Below are positions 17,441 to 26,087 of a DNA stretch of 64,000 bases, in pieces. The notes under the pieces are model-generated. The model made no database searches and was not told the origin of the DNA. It saw only the letters and a list, made by a program, of their open reading frames with translations. Numbering within the stretch: the first letter of the stretch is position 1; each line of letters begins with the position of its first letter. A program made the position numbers and the translations under genes. The DNA is from an alpha proteobacterium BAL199 (GTDB taxonomy: Bacteria; Pseudomonadota; Alphaproteobacteria; Thalassobaculales; Thalassobaculaceae), in the NCBI GenBank assembly GCA_000171835.1, contig ABHC01000002.1:186001-250000 (forward strand). The letters are read 5' to 3'.

Positions 17441-18913
17441 ATGACAGACGACGCCAGGGGATGGGCGCCTCGCCTGAAGGGCGTTGTTCGTCGTGTGATT
17501 CCTGAACGACAGGTCATTCTTCGTACCGAGGGCGAGACCCGGTACATTCGATTGACGACTGGCGTTCAACTCGCAGTCGTGGCCGGATGGCTGGCAGTGG
17601 CCGGTTGGGTCGGTTTCGCCACTGTCGGGTACTACACGCAAGGAACAATGATCCTTGCCAAGAATCAGGCGATCGATCGGTCGCGCCATGCCTACCGCAA
17701 GCTGCTCGATCAAGTGTCGGATTACCAGTTGTCGATCGTCGGCATCACGCGGGATCTGAAGGAAACCGAAGCGCACCTGCGCCGCCTGTTCAGCCAAAAC
17801 GAGGCGTTGAAGCAGGATCTGACGTCGACGGCCGTGGCCTTGCGGACGTCGGAGGTTGAACGCTCCCGTATCGCGTCGTCGCGCGTCGCTCTCGGCGACC
17901 AGTTGGAGTTGCTGGGCTCCGAACTTCGGCAGATTACCGGCAAGAACAATGCCCTCGAAGCGCACATAGGCACATTGCGCCGTCATCTGGAGACGATCGA
18001 AGCGGAGAAGGCTGAGATCGCGGCAGAACGTGCGGCGCTCGACGACCGGATGTGGGCGCTGCACAACGATCTCGAAGCGTCGAATTCAAAGGTGGCGCTG
18101 CTCCAGAACAATGTGAGGGCGCTCAAAGGCGATCTGCGCACCGTGATCCTGGAGCGCAGTGCGATCGCTTCCGACAATGATGGTCTGCACGGACAGCTAT
18201 CGGCCCTGCGGCGGACACTGGAGGAGGAGCGAGATCTGCACCGCACAGAGTTGCGGCGCATCTCGGACCGCGCCCAGCAGAACATTCGGACCGTTGAGGA
18301 GGTCATCCGTCGGACCGGCCTGAAACTCGACACCATCGTTCCGTTACCGAACAAGGAACTGATGGGGCAGGGCGGACCGTTCGTGCCCTACCACCCGGAC
18401 ATGCGAACCGACGACGAGGACGACGACACGCTTCGCGGTTCACTGAATCAGCGTCTGGAGCGGTGGTCGAAGCTGCAGGGTGTATTCGTCGCGCTACCGC
18501 TGGTCTCGCCGCTCTCGGATTACCGGATCACCAGCCGCTATGGTCCTCGGGTCGACCCGTTCAACGGCCGCACGGCCATGCACGACGGCCTTGATATGGC
18601 TGGCCCGTACAAGCAACCGGTGACGAGCACCGCGGACGGCGAAGTGGCTTTCGCTGGTCGACGCAGCCGTTACGGCCGGGTGGTCGAAATCGACCATGGT
18701 CATGGTTTGATGACGCGATATGCCCATCTCGCTAAGATCACCGTTCGTCGCGGCGAGGCGGTAAAGCTCGGCCGCACGATCGGGCTTCTCGGGTCGAGCG
18801 GGCGGAGTTCCGGGCCACATGTCCATTATGAGGTCCGCTACAATGGTAAGGCCTTGAATCCGGCCAAATTTTTGAAGGCGGGCAGTTATGTTCAGTCAAA
18901 AGAAGTCAACTAA
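17441..18913 (+). CDS. M23 family metallopeptidase with coiled coil (LytM/EnvC-like)
   Basis: A 490-residue inner-membrane-anchored murein endopeptidase. A short cytoplasmic head is followed by one membrane span (about 40-65), a long heptad-rich coiled coil (about 90-300), an acidic linker and a C-terminal peptidase M23 domain. Zinc ligands are visible: His381 and Asp385 in MHDGLDMA, and the HVH at 460-462 in SGPHVHYEV. It should cleave peptide cross-links in the periplasm. The ATG has ggggaagg upstream. The next gene, a bactofilin, starts 26 bases before its stop; this pairing of an M23 peptidase with a bactofilin is widespread and links cytoskeletal scaffolding to local wall remodelling. 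Confidence 0.9.
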   Translation: MTDDARGWAPRLKGVVRRVIPERQVILRTEGETRYIRLTTGVQLAVVAGWLAVAGWVGFATVGYYTQGTMILAKNQAIDRSRHAYRKLLDQVSDYQLSIVGITRDLKETEAHLRRLFSQNEALKQDLTSTAVALRTSEVERSRIASSRVALGDQLELLGSELRQITGKNNALEAHIGTLRRHLETIEAEKAEIAAERAALDDRMWALHNDLEASNSKVALLQNNVRALKGDLRTVILERSAIASDNDGLHGQLSALRRTLEEERDLHRTELRRISDRAQQNIRTVEEVIRRTGLKLDTIVPLPNKELMGQGGPFVPYHPDMRTDDEDDDTLRGSLNQRLERWSKLQGVFVALPLVSPLSDYRITSRYGPRVDPFNGRTAMHDGLDMAGPYKQPVTSTADGEVAFAGRRSRYGRVVEIDHGHGLMTRYAHLAKITVRRGEAVKLGRTIGLLGSSGRSSGPHVHYEVRYNGKALNPAKFLKAGSYVQSKEVN

Positions 18914-19346
18914 GCCTGAGGCGGTGGCATTGAAGCCGGCAGCTCCGTCGATCATCAGTTCCGATATCTCGATCAATGGAAATTTGAACAGCGGCGGCGA
19001 CATTCAGGTCGACGGCACGGTTGAGGGCGATATCGTCTCCAAGAAGCTGACTGTCAGCAGTTCAGGCGTGGTGCGTGGCGCGATTGAGGCCGAGACGGTC
19101 GTCATCGCCGGGTCGGTTACCGGTCAGATCAAGGCTCGGCATGTTACGCTGATCAAGACCGCTCGCGTGATCGCCGACGTGGTGCAGGAGCGGTTGTCGA
19201 TCGAGCCGGGGGCGTTCTTCGAAGGCAACTGCCGCCATTTCCCGCCCGAAGGGGAGAAGAAAGTTCTTTCGCGGTTGGAGCCAATCAAGCCGGCGGTGCG
19301 GCGTGAAGGTGAGCCGCTGATTGCGACGGCGGAATCCGTCACCTGA
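18888..19346 (+). CDS. Bactofilin (polymer-forming cytoskeletal protein)
   Basis: A 152-residue bactofilin. The central DUF583 beta-helix runs from about residue 22 to 115, with the repeated hydrophobic/glycine rungs INGNLNSGGDIQVDG, TVEGDI and VVRGAIEAETVVIAG, flanked by a Lys/Pro-rich N-terminal tail and a short C-terminal tail. Bactofilins self-assemble into nucleotide-free filaments beneath the membrane and recruit wall enzymes. The start lies inside the end of the M23 gene (26-base overlap, different frame), indicating tight co-expression. It is convergent with the threonine dehydratase paralogue, with only 14 bases between them. Confidence 0.93.
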   Translation: MFSQKKSTKPEAVALKPAAPSIISSDISINGNLNSGGDIQVDGTVEGDIVSKKLTVSSSGVVRGAIEAETVVIAGSVTGQIKARHVTLIKTARVIADVVQERLSIEPGAFFEGNCRHFPPEGEKKVLSRLEPIKPAVRREGEPLIATAESVT

Positions 19347-19360
19347 GGCAATTTCCTCAG

Positions 19361-20353
19361 TCAATCATCCAGGATCCGGCGATACATTGCGGGATCCACA
19401 TTTCCGCCTGATGCGACGGCGACGATCGTGCGCCCGGCGACGGCGATTTTTCCCGACAACGCGGCAGCAATGGCCACGGCGCCTCCGGGCTCGACCACCA
19501 ACTTGAAATGCTCGAACGAGGCGCGCATGGCGCTTCGTACCTCAACGTCACTGACGGCAAGGCCGCCTGCCAGAAGCTGCCGGTTGAGCTCGAATGTCAG
19601 GACACCGGGGGTCGGCGACAGCAGGGCGTCGCAGATCGACCGCGCGTCTGACGGATTGGTCTGTCGCTGACCCGCTTCGAGTGAGCGGCGGGTGTCGTCG
19701 AACTGCTCCGGCTCTACACACCAGACCGGCACGCCCGGTAGCGTCTCGGACAGTGCAAGAGCAGTACCGGACACTAGTCCGCCGCCACCGCAGCATACCA
19801 GAACGGCGTCAGGGCGTACGCCAAGCGCTGTCACCTGTTCGGCGATCTCGAGACCGACGGTTCCCTGACCCGCAATGATCGCGGGATCGTCGTATGGCCG
19901 CACGATAGTTGCGCCGGTGCGGTTGGCAATCTCGGCGCCGATGGCGTCGCGATCGTCCCGATGCCGATCGTACAGCACCACCTTCGCGCCCAGGGCCTCG
20001 GTGTTCGCGCGCTTGATGGCTGGTGCGTCCGACGGCATCACCACCGTAGCAGGCAAACCCAGGATCCCGGCGGCGGCAGCCACTCCCTGGGCATGATTTC
20101 CCGATGAGAATGCGACGACGCCCTTGGCTCGCTCGGCTTCGGGGATCAGTGACATCCGGTTGTAGGCACCGCGAAATTTGAACGATCCGGTTCGCTGCAG
20201 CGGCTCTGCCTTGATCAGCAGACGGCCACCGATCTGTGCGTTTAAAAGCGGTGCTTCGAGCAGCGGTGTGCGGACCGCAACGCCCGCCAGCCGCTCGGCC
20301 GCTGCCCGGATATCGCGGACCGTCGGGATCTCAGACGTCAGCAAGGAAGTCAT
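19361..20353 (-). CDS. Threonine dehydratase/serine racemase-type PLP enzyme (no ACT domain)
   Basis: A 330-residue fold-type II PLP enzyme. The PLP lysine is in GSFKFRGAYN, the substrate loop is SSGNHAQGVA, and the phosphate-binding loop is CCGGGGLVSG. It lacks the ACT regulatory domain seen in the paralogue at 47981-49237. Candidates are catabolic threonine/serine dehydratase, serine racemase or threo-3-hydroxyaspartate dehydratase; sequence alone does not separate them. ATG 20353 (MTSLLTSEIPT) lies 23 bases inside the end of the upstream hydrolase gene, so it is the last member of a four-gene unit with the transglycosylase, dehalogenase and hydrolase genes. Confidence 0.88.
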   Translation of the reverse strand: MTSLLTSEIPTVRDIRAAAERLAGVAVRTPLLEAPLLNAQIGGRLLIKAEPLQRTGSFKFRGAYNRMSLIPEAERAKGVVAFSSGNHAQGVAAAAGILGLPATVVMPSDAPAIKRANTEALGAKVVLYDRHRDDRDAIGAEIANRTGATIVRPYDDPAIIAGQGTVGLEIAEQVTALGVRPDAVLVCCGGGGLVSGTALALSETLPGVPVWCVEPEQFDDTRRSLEAGQRQTNPSDARSICDALLSPTPGVLTFELNRQLLAGGLAVSDVEVRSAMRASFEHFKLVVEPGGAVAIAAALSGKIAVAGRTIVAVASGGNVDPAMYRRILDD

Positions 20354-21182
20354 CGAGTGCCTTCGTAAGAGGTGGCTCCCCCAGTGTCGGAGCGTGCCCG
20401 ACGCCATCCAGGGTCACCTGTCGCATGCGCGGATGTATCTGTCCCATCTGCTCGAATGTCTCGGCGGAGAGCAGCATCGAGACCGCTCCACGGATCGCCA
20501 GAACCGGTATTGGGCGCAGCGCCCGGAATAGCGGCCAAAGGTCGGTCGCGCGCGCTGTGCCATGCTGCAGCGGTTTGACGACGGCCGGATCCCAGTGGAC
20601 GTGGAGCAGACCGTCGTCGCCCCGCCGGAACGTGTTCTGCGCGAAGGCCAGCCACTCCTCGTCGGTGCGCAGCGACAGGTCGGGGATCATTTGCCGAAGC
20701 TCAGCAATGGCGTCCGGCCAGTCCGACTGCGGCCGGTCGCGGCCCATGTAGTCGATCAGATAGCTCGCTCCCTGCGGTACGGCCGCCGGTCCGACATCGT
20801 TCAAGACCACACCGGCAAGTGCACCCGGCATGACTACGGCCAACGCCATGGCTAGAATTCCACCAAGCGACGTTCCGACTGCAATGAAACGGTGTAGACC
20901 GGTCGCGATCGCCACCTGCTGAATGTCGGCGACCAGCGTGCGGGGGTCGTAGGCGCGCCAGTCGCTCTCGCGCTCCGAACGGCCGCGTCCTCGATAGTCC
21001 AGCGAGATCAGGCGACGCGGCGCCAGGCGATCGGCAATGTGCGCGAAATCCTTGGCGGTTCGCGCAAAGCCCGGAAGACCGAGCAGCGGCAGCCTCGGGT
21101 CGAGAGGATCGCCCCAGTCGGCGACGAAGATGCGCCGCCCTTTACGGTTGGTGACGAATCGCTCGTGCGGCGCGGCCGGCAT
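20331..21182 (-). CDS. Alpha/beta hydrolase fold protein
   Basis: A 283-residue single-domain alpha/beta hydrolase. The oxyanion region is LLGLPGFARTA, the nucleophile elbow is AVGTSLGG (Ser105) and the catalytic histidine is in DGVGHAP (His263). At the position where this COG0596 branch normally has the catalytic acid (R-G-x-x-S-D-x-L-S) the sequence reads RGAVSMLLS, with Met at 236, so the acid is either displaced or lost. The start is ATG 21182; a TTG seven codons upstream would overlap the previous gene. It follows the haloacid dehalogenase gene by seven bases. Substrate unknown. Confidence 0.82.
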   Translation of the reverse strand: MPAAPHERFVTNRKGRRIFVADWGDPLDPRLPLLGLPGFARTAKDFAHIADRLAPRRLISLDYRGRGRSERESDWRAYDPRTLVADIQQVAIATGLHRFIAVGTSLGGILAMALAVVMPGALAGVVLNDVGPAAVPQGASYLIDYMGRDRPQSDWPDAIAELRQMIPDLSLRTDEEWLAFAQNTFRRGDDGLLHVHWDPAVVKPLQHGTARATDLWPLFRALRPIPVLAIRGAVSMLLSAETFEQMGQIHPRMRQVTLDGVGHAPTLGEPPLTKALDDFLADV

Positions 21183-21189
21183 GGACGTT

Positions 21190-21894
21190 TCAGAGGCCGA
21201 CAAGGCCAGGAAGCGTCGCCAGGCTGGTCACTTCGATGTCGGGCGAGCCTGGAAGCCGCTCGCGCGCCTGTCCGAACCGGTTGCACCACACCACCTTGAA
21301 CCCGAACGCGGATGCGGCGGCCGCGTCCCAGGCGTTGGATGACTGGAAGCTGACAGCGGCCGGTCGCGAGAGGCCGAACCGATCCACCGCGAGTTGGTAC
21401 ACGCTCGGGTGCGGTTTGAAGACGCCGACATCTTCAACAGAAAGCACGGCATCCAGTACAGAATCGAGCCCGGTGTGTGCGCACACCTTCTCCAGCATCA
21501 TCGGTGATCCATTGGACAGGATGGCGGTCTTCATGCCGCCGGCCTTCAGTTCCTTCAGCACACCTGCCACCTCCGGGTAGGTGTGGAGGGTCAGATAGCT
21601 GTCCATCAACGCCCGGTGCAGGCCGGATGGTGCATTACCGACTCCGAAGGCGGTGTCGAGCGCGAAGCCAAGCGCGTCGTCGGTCACCTGCCAGAAATCG
21701 ACATGGTTGCCCATCAGCGAGCGCAGCCATGTGTATTGAAGTTGCCGGGTTCGCCAAGCGTCAGACATCGCCTGTGCCGGCGCTGCGGCAAGGTCGAACT
21801 GGTCGCGGCATTGAGCAACGGCCGAGTGGACGTCGAACAGGGTGCCATAGGCATCGAACACGCAGGCCTCGATGCCTTCCAGTCGATCCGTCAT
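21190..21894 (-). CDS. Haloacid dehalogenase, type II
   Basis: A 234-residue HAD-superfamily enzyme. Motif I is CVFDAYGTLFD with nucleophile Asp14, motif II is LSNGSP, and the later blocks FKPHPSVYQLA and SFQSSNAWDAAAA are diagnostic of (S)-2-haloacid dehalogenases rather than phosphatases. It would hydrolyse short-chain 2-haloacids to hydroxy acids in the cytoplasm, although many family members have other natural substrates. ATG 21894 has AAGGAG upstream and overlaps the stop of the lytic transglycosylase gene (ATGA), an unexpected functional pairing. Confidence 0.87.
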   Translation of the reverse strand: MTDRLEGIEACVFDAYGTLFDVHSAVAQCRDQFDLAAAPAQAMSDAWRTRQLQYTWLRSLMGNHVDFWQVTDDALGFALDTAFGVGNAPSGLHRALMDSYLTLHTYPEVAGVLKELKAGGMKTAILSNGSPMMLEKVCAHTGLDSVLDAVLSVEDVGVFKPHPSVYQLAVDRFGLSRPAAVSFQSSNAWDAAAASAFGFKVVWCNRFGQARERLPGSPDIEVTSLATLPGLVGL

Positions 21895-24107
21895 TGCTTT
21901 CTCTCCTTCGTCAACGCCGCTTGTTGATGGTCGAGCAGCACGCCGCAGCTGTAGACACACCACACAGCCTGTGGCCGCCAGTCGGAGTCGGCCGGCAACG
22001 CGTCGACCGTGGGGCCTTGAGGCAATTTTCCGCGATACACATGCAGCCCTTCAAGGACCCGCTGGACGTAGTTTCTGGTTTCGGAGAACGGGATCTTCTC
22101 GATCCAGTCGATGACGTCGACGTCCGGTGAGGCGGGGTGTCCGTGCCGGGCAATCCATTGGTCAACCCGGTGCGGGCCGGCGTTGTACGCGGCAATCGCA
22201 AGCACGTAGTGCCCACCGAACCGCTCGATCACTTCGCTCAGATACGCGCGTCCCAGCACAATGTTGTAGTTCGGATCGGTGACCAGCGATCCAAGGTCGT
22301 AGTCAACGCCGACCGCCCGCGCCGTCTGCTTTGCGGTTGCGGGCATAAGCTGCATCAGGCCCCGCGCACCGGCGCGACTGACGACATCGACGTCGAAGCC
22401 GCTCTCCTGCCGGATGATCGCATGGACCAGTGCCGATTCCGGGGGCAAATCGGGAATTGGGTTGAGCAGGGGGTAGCCAAGGTCGATCAGCGTTGCGCCG
22501 CTGCGTGCCGCGCGCCGGGCGGCATAGACGGATGCCGAAACATAACCGCGCCGCGCCGCCATCTCCGTGATCATCAAGGACTCGTCTTCGTCGCTCGCCC
22601 GGAACGCCAAGGTGCGCAGGAAACGTTCGGCCAGCTTGCGCCGGTCGATCCGCATCAGGGCCTCAGTGACTTTGACCAGACTGCGTGACCGGAAGTCCTT
22701 TATCTTGCGCGGGTCAACCGGCGGGGTCGGCGTGAGCGCAATCTCGGTCGCGCCCAACCGGGCCGCCGCCAACTGTCCGTAGAACGTCGTCGCGTGTTCA
22801 GCACCGAGCGCGTACCACAGGCGGGCGTCGGTCTGGTCGAGCAGGGCATCGGCCGCCCGTCCGGCCCAATAGGCGGCCCGGCTGCGGCTGATCGGCGTGG
22901 AGACGTTTTCGTACAACGTCCGGAAATGCCTGAGCGCGTCGCTCGGATGGTTCAGGAAACGCAGTGCCAGCCATCCGGCCAGCCACTCAGCTTCGGCAAA
23001 CGCGATGCCGCCGCGCTGGATGTGCGATGCGGCCAGCAGATAGGCGTCCTTCGGATTGCCCTGGTCCAGCGCTTCGCGAATGTGCCAGGACCGCTCTCGC
23101 CACCAGAGGGCTTCGAACTCCGGATTCCGTGGGGCGTCGAACAACAGTTCGCGCGCCTCCGTTGTCTTGCCCTTCTGGCGCCGCCAGCGAATGCGTTCGT
23201 ACAGCAGGCCGGGATCGTTACGCAGGGAGTCAGGCACCGCGTTGACGGCTTCGTCGACGCCGGCCCGCGAATATCGAAGGCGCAGTCTGGCGGTCGCGAG
23301 CTTGCGCCAGTCCGCCGATACGAGCGGCATGATCCTGTCCACGTCATCGGACAGGCCGCGCCACAGCATCTCGTCCATCCGCTCCTGATGGTCGATCGGG
23401 CGCAGGTGATTGCCGAAGCGGATCAGGAACTCCTTCTGGGACTTCTCGCCCAGTTCCAGTTCGCGCCACGCCTTGCGGATCTCGGCCACGAAAGCGTCGG
23501 ACGGACCGACTTCTCGCAGTGCATCGAGGTAGGCGAGGCGGGCGGTCCCGGTTCGCGGTCGATGGGCTTGGAACCAAACGACCCGCGTCGAGGCCGGAAG
23601 GCTGGCTGGCATCAGGCGCTCGGCCTGCAACTCGAGTTGGGTCTCGCCTGGCCAGTTGGGGTGCTGCGTCAGAAACTCGGCGACGGTGGCGAAATCGGTT
23701 GGGCGTTTGGCATCCAGCAGGTTGAGCCAAGAGAGCGCGGCCGACAGTTCGGGGTCTTTCGATCGGCCGGGAACGGCCAGGGCCAGCGACCAGTCGCCCG
23801 ACTCGGCGTAGGCGAGCGTCGTGCGCCATGCCGAATCGCCTGGCGGAAGCCGACCCGGCGCGCTGGCTGGCCGTGGTGTCGGTCGGGGTGGAACGATGGT
23901 TTGTCGAGCGGCTTTGGCCGGCGCCTTTGCCACCTGATCCGGGACGATGTCGGCCTTGAGGGAAGGTCGAGGCGCCGGGCGCTGCACTTTCGCCTGTGCC
24001 AACGCCGAATGGTCGACGAACATCAGGGCGCACATCGACACAGCGAGGCCGTATCGGAGGACTGTTTGCAACAGGGGGGAGGTTGGTCGGCGCTGGGGCC
24101 AGGTCAT
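21891..24107 (-). CDS. slt: Soluble lytic murein transglycosylase (Slt70 type)
   Basis: A 738-residue periplasmic protein. A signal sequence (hydrophobic stretch about 15-38 ending ALAQA) precedes a Pro-rich region, then a long superhelical TPR-like domain (about 80-540), then a GH23 catalytic domain with the catalytic glutamate in HAIIRQESGFD (Glu568), GLMQLMPATA and the AYNAGP motif. It cleaves murein glycan strands to 1,6-anhydro products, mainly in turnover and recycling. The start at ATG 24107 was chosen because it opens the signal peptide; the frame stays open far upstream, but only as the antisense of dapA. It is divergent from dapA. Confidence 0.9.
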   Translation of the reverse strand: MTWPQRRPTSPLLQTVLRYGLAVSMCALMFVDHSALAQAKVQRPAPRPSLKADIVPDQVAKAPAKAARQTIVPPRPTPRPASAPGRLPPGDSAWRTTLAYAESGDWSLALAVPGRSKDPELSAALSWLNLLDAKRPTDFATVAEFLTQHPNWPGETQLELQAERLMPASLPASTRVVWFQAHRPRTGTARLAYLDALREVGPSDAFVAEIRKAWRELELGEKSQKEFLIRFGNHLRPIDHQERMDEMLWRGLSDDVDRIMPLVSADWRKLATARLRLRYSRAGVDEAVNAVPDSLRNDPGLLYERIRWRRQKGKTTEARELLFDAPRNPEFEALWWRERSWHIREALDQGNPKDAYLLAASHIQRGGIAFAEAEWLAGWLALRFLNHPSDALRHFRTLYENVSTPISRSRAAYWAGRAADALLDQTDARLWYALGAEHATTFYGQLAAARLGATEIALTPTPPVDPRKIKDFRSRSLVKVTEALMRIDRRKLAERFLRTLAFRASDEDESLMITEMAARRGYVSASVYAARRAARSGATLIDLGYPLLNPIPDLPPESALVHAIIRQESGFDVDVVSRAGARGLMQLMPATAKQTARAVGVDYDLGSLVTDPNYNIVLGRAYLSEVIERFGGHYVLAIAAYNAGPHRVDQWIARHGHPASPDVDVIDWIEKIPFSETRNYVQRVLEGLHVYRGKLPQGPTVDALPADSDWRPQAVWCVYSCGVLLDHQQAALTKERKQ

Positions 24108-24266
24108 TTTGAGTTCGCCGCTTCGTTCGTTCGAATGCCGCAATGCACAAGACCATACTGCGTTCCGGGCACGAGTGGGAGGGGCGCCGAGCCTTGCCCC
24201 TCTGGAATCAGCGGCGTAAGGTCCGGGCTCCGCGACATGTGATGTCGTTGCTTCGGGAGAGGGCCG

Positions 24267-25166
24267 ATGAGTTACGCGTTCGGAGAGCCGATGTTCAAGG
24301 GGTCCCTGGTTGCCCTGATCACGCCATTCAAGAACGGCGCGGTCGACGAGCAAGCGTTCCGAAAACTCGTCGACTTTCAGATCGCCAACGGCACGAACGG
24401 CCTGATCCCGGTCGGCACGACCGGCGAAAGCCCGACGCTTGACCACGCTGAACACAAGCAGGTCGTCGAAATCTGCGTGAACCAAGCGGGTGGGCGGGTC
24501 CCGGTGATCGCGGGCGCCGGTTCGAACTCCACGGCCGAGGCCGTGGACTTCACCCGGCACGCCAAGGAGGCAGGGGCGCAGGGCGTGCTGCACGTCACGC
24601 CGTACTACAACAAGCCGACCCAGGAAGGTCTGTATCAGCACTTCAAGGCGATACACGACAGCGCCGAAATTCCGGTGATCATCTACAATATTCCTGGCCG
24701 GTCCGTGGTCGACATGAGCGTCGAGACGATGGCGCGCCTGGCGGAGTTGCCGCGCGTTACCGGGGTGAAGGACGCGACCGCGGATCTGGTGCGGCCGATC
24801 AAGACGCGAATGGCGATCGGCGCAGACTTTACCCAGTTGACCGGCGAGGACGCATCGGTCGTGCCATTCCTGGCCCATGGCGGCCACGGCTGCATATCGG
24901 TGACGGCCAATGTCGCGCCGAAGCCGCTGTCCGATCTGCACAAGGCCTGGCAGCGTCGGGATCTGGACACGGTGTTCAGCATCAACGAGCGGCTGCAGCC
25001 GTTGCATTCGGCGCTGTTTTGTGAGACGAGCCCCGGCCCGGTGAAGTACGCAGCCAAGTTGCTCGGTTTGTGTGACGGGTCGACCCGATTGCCGATCTGC
25101 GAAATTGCCGACTCGAGCAAGCGTCGGGTCGAAGACGCGATGCGGCATGCCGGGTTGCTGAACTGA
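24267..25166 (+). CDS. dapA: 4-hydroxy-tetrahydrodipicolinate synthase
   Basis: A 299-residue aldolase for the first committed step of lysine and meso-diaminopimelate synthesis, condensing pyruvate with aspartate semialdehyde. TTGESPTL (51-58), TPYYNKPTQEG (111-121), Tyr140 in IYNIPGRS, Arg145 and the Schiff-base Lys168 in TGVKDAT are all present. Two starts have purine-rich sites upstream: ATG 24267 (gggagaggg) and ATG 24291 (MFKGSL), which would fit the E. coli length more closely. smpB follows 19 bases downstream, a common arrangement. In the 159-base divergent leader a GAGGGGC/GCCCCTC hairpin sits at 24179-24202. Confidence 0.95.
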   Translation: MSYAFGEPMFKGSLVALITPFKNGAVDEQAFRKLVDFQIANGTNGLIPVGTTGESPTLDHAEHKQVVEICVNQAGGRVPVIAGAGSNSTAEAVDFTRHAKEAGAQGVLHVTPYYNKPTQEGLYQHFKAIHDSAEIPVIIYNIPGRSVVDMSVETMARLAELPRVTGVKDATADLVRPIKTRMAIGADFTQLTGEDASVVPFLAHGGHGCISVTANVAPKPLSDLHKAWQRRDLDTVFSINERLQPLHSALFCETSPGPVKYAAKLLGLCDGSTRLPICEIADSSKRRVEDAMRHAGLLN

Positions 25167-25185
25167 CGAATGAAGTGAGGGCGTG

Positions 25186-25656
25186 ATGGCGGGCAGCCAA
25201 GGCGCCCGCCGGGAAGTCGCACGGAACCGGCGGGCGCGTTTCGACTACATGATCGAGGAAACCGTCGAAGCCGGGCTGATGCTCACGGGCTCCGAGGTCA
25301 AGTCGCTGCGCGAAGGGCGCGCTTCGATCGGCGAGGCTTATGCCGGCGAAGAGCGTGGCGCGCTTGCTTTGATCAACGCGCACATCCCCGAATACAAGCC
25401 GGCAGCGCCGTTCAACCACGAGCCGCGGCGCATTCGCCGGTTGCTGGTGCATCGGCGCGAACGGGATCGTTTGCTGGGCATGATCCGGCGCGATGGTTAT
25501 ACGCTGGTTCCGGTGTCGCTGTACTTCAATGATCGCGGCATCGCGAAACTGGAGATCGGTCTCGCCCGCGGCAAGAAGATGGCCGACAAGCGCGAAGACT
25601 CCAAGAAGCGCGATTGGGAACGCCAGAAAGCCCGGATCATGCGGGAGAAGGCGTGA
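25186..25656 (+). CDS. smpB: SsrA-binding protein SmpB
   Basis: A 156-residue RNA-binding protein required for tmRNA-mediated rescue of stalled ribosomes. The start [14 protein letters not shown], the central [16 protein letters not shown] and [14 protein letters not shown], and the lysine-rich C-terminal tail [20 protein letters not shown] are all family hallmarks. GTG 25183 directly precedes ATG 25186; the ATG was preferred. The tmRNA gene itself is not in the window. The following membrane-protein gene begins on the smpB stop (GTGA). Confidence 0.96.
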   Translation: MAGSQGARREVARNRRARFDYMIEETVEAGLMLTGSEVKSLREGRASIGEAYAGEERGALALINAHIPEYKPAAPFNHEPRRIRRLLVHRRERDRLLGMIRRDGYTLVPVSLYFNDRGIAKLEIGLARGKKMADKREDSKKRDWERQKARIMREKA

Positions 25657-26087
25657 GCTCCGGACTGCCGGATCAAAGTACACACACTCCGCTTATTGGC
25701 GATCATCAGGCGCGCCGACGCAAACGGATCCGATTGCTGGTTGCCGGTCTTGTCGTATTGGCGCCGGTGCTTTGGTTGATCGCATCGAACGGTGCCGGGC
25801 TTGTGTCAGCCCTCATCGATCCATCGGGCACCTGCTGGAGCAAGGTGTCGGATACGCAATGGATCTTCCCCTTCGAACTCTCGCTTGTATTGCTCTGGTC
25901 GTCGCTGGAGATGTGGGGGCCGATCGTTCTGTTGGCCGTCTTCATGTTCACATTCTTCGAGTGGCTGCGGTTTCGTGACTTAGCAGCCATCGTCGCGGTA
26001 TACGGGGTGGCGTTCTGTCTGCTGGCATATCAGACCGGATGGATCGCATGGATCTACATGCACCAGTACCAGATCGGCTGCATCTAG
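25653..26087 (+). CDS. Small membrane protein of unknown function
   Basis: A 144-residue protein with three likely membrane spans (about 24-48, 68-94 and 100-127). The N-terminus is polar and basic (QARRRKRIR), predicting a cytoplasmic start; a GTCWSKV loop and a C-terminal QIGCI supply two isolated cysteines. I do not recognise the family. GTG 25653 was chosen because it overlaps the smpB stop (GTGA) and has gggagaag upstream; more upstream starts would run through smpB in another frame. Its 3' end overlaps the convergent uracil-DNA glycosylase gene by four bases. Confidence 0.65.
   Translation: MSSGLPDQSTHTPLIGDHQARRRKRIRLLVAGLVVLAPVLWLIASNGAGLVSALIDPSGTCWSKVSDTQWIFPFELSLVLLWSSLEMWGPIVLLAVFMFTFFEWLRFRDLAAIVAVYGVAFCLLAYQTGWIAWIYMHQYQIGCI

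Noticed and set aside
24108-25148. Extension of the lytic transglycosylase frame to 1085 codons
   Set aside because: The extra N-terminus is antisense to dapA and lacks a signal peptide; ATG 24107 opens the signal sequence.
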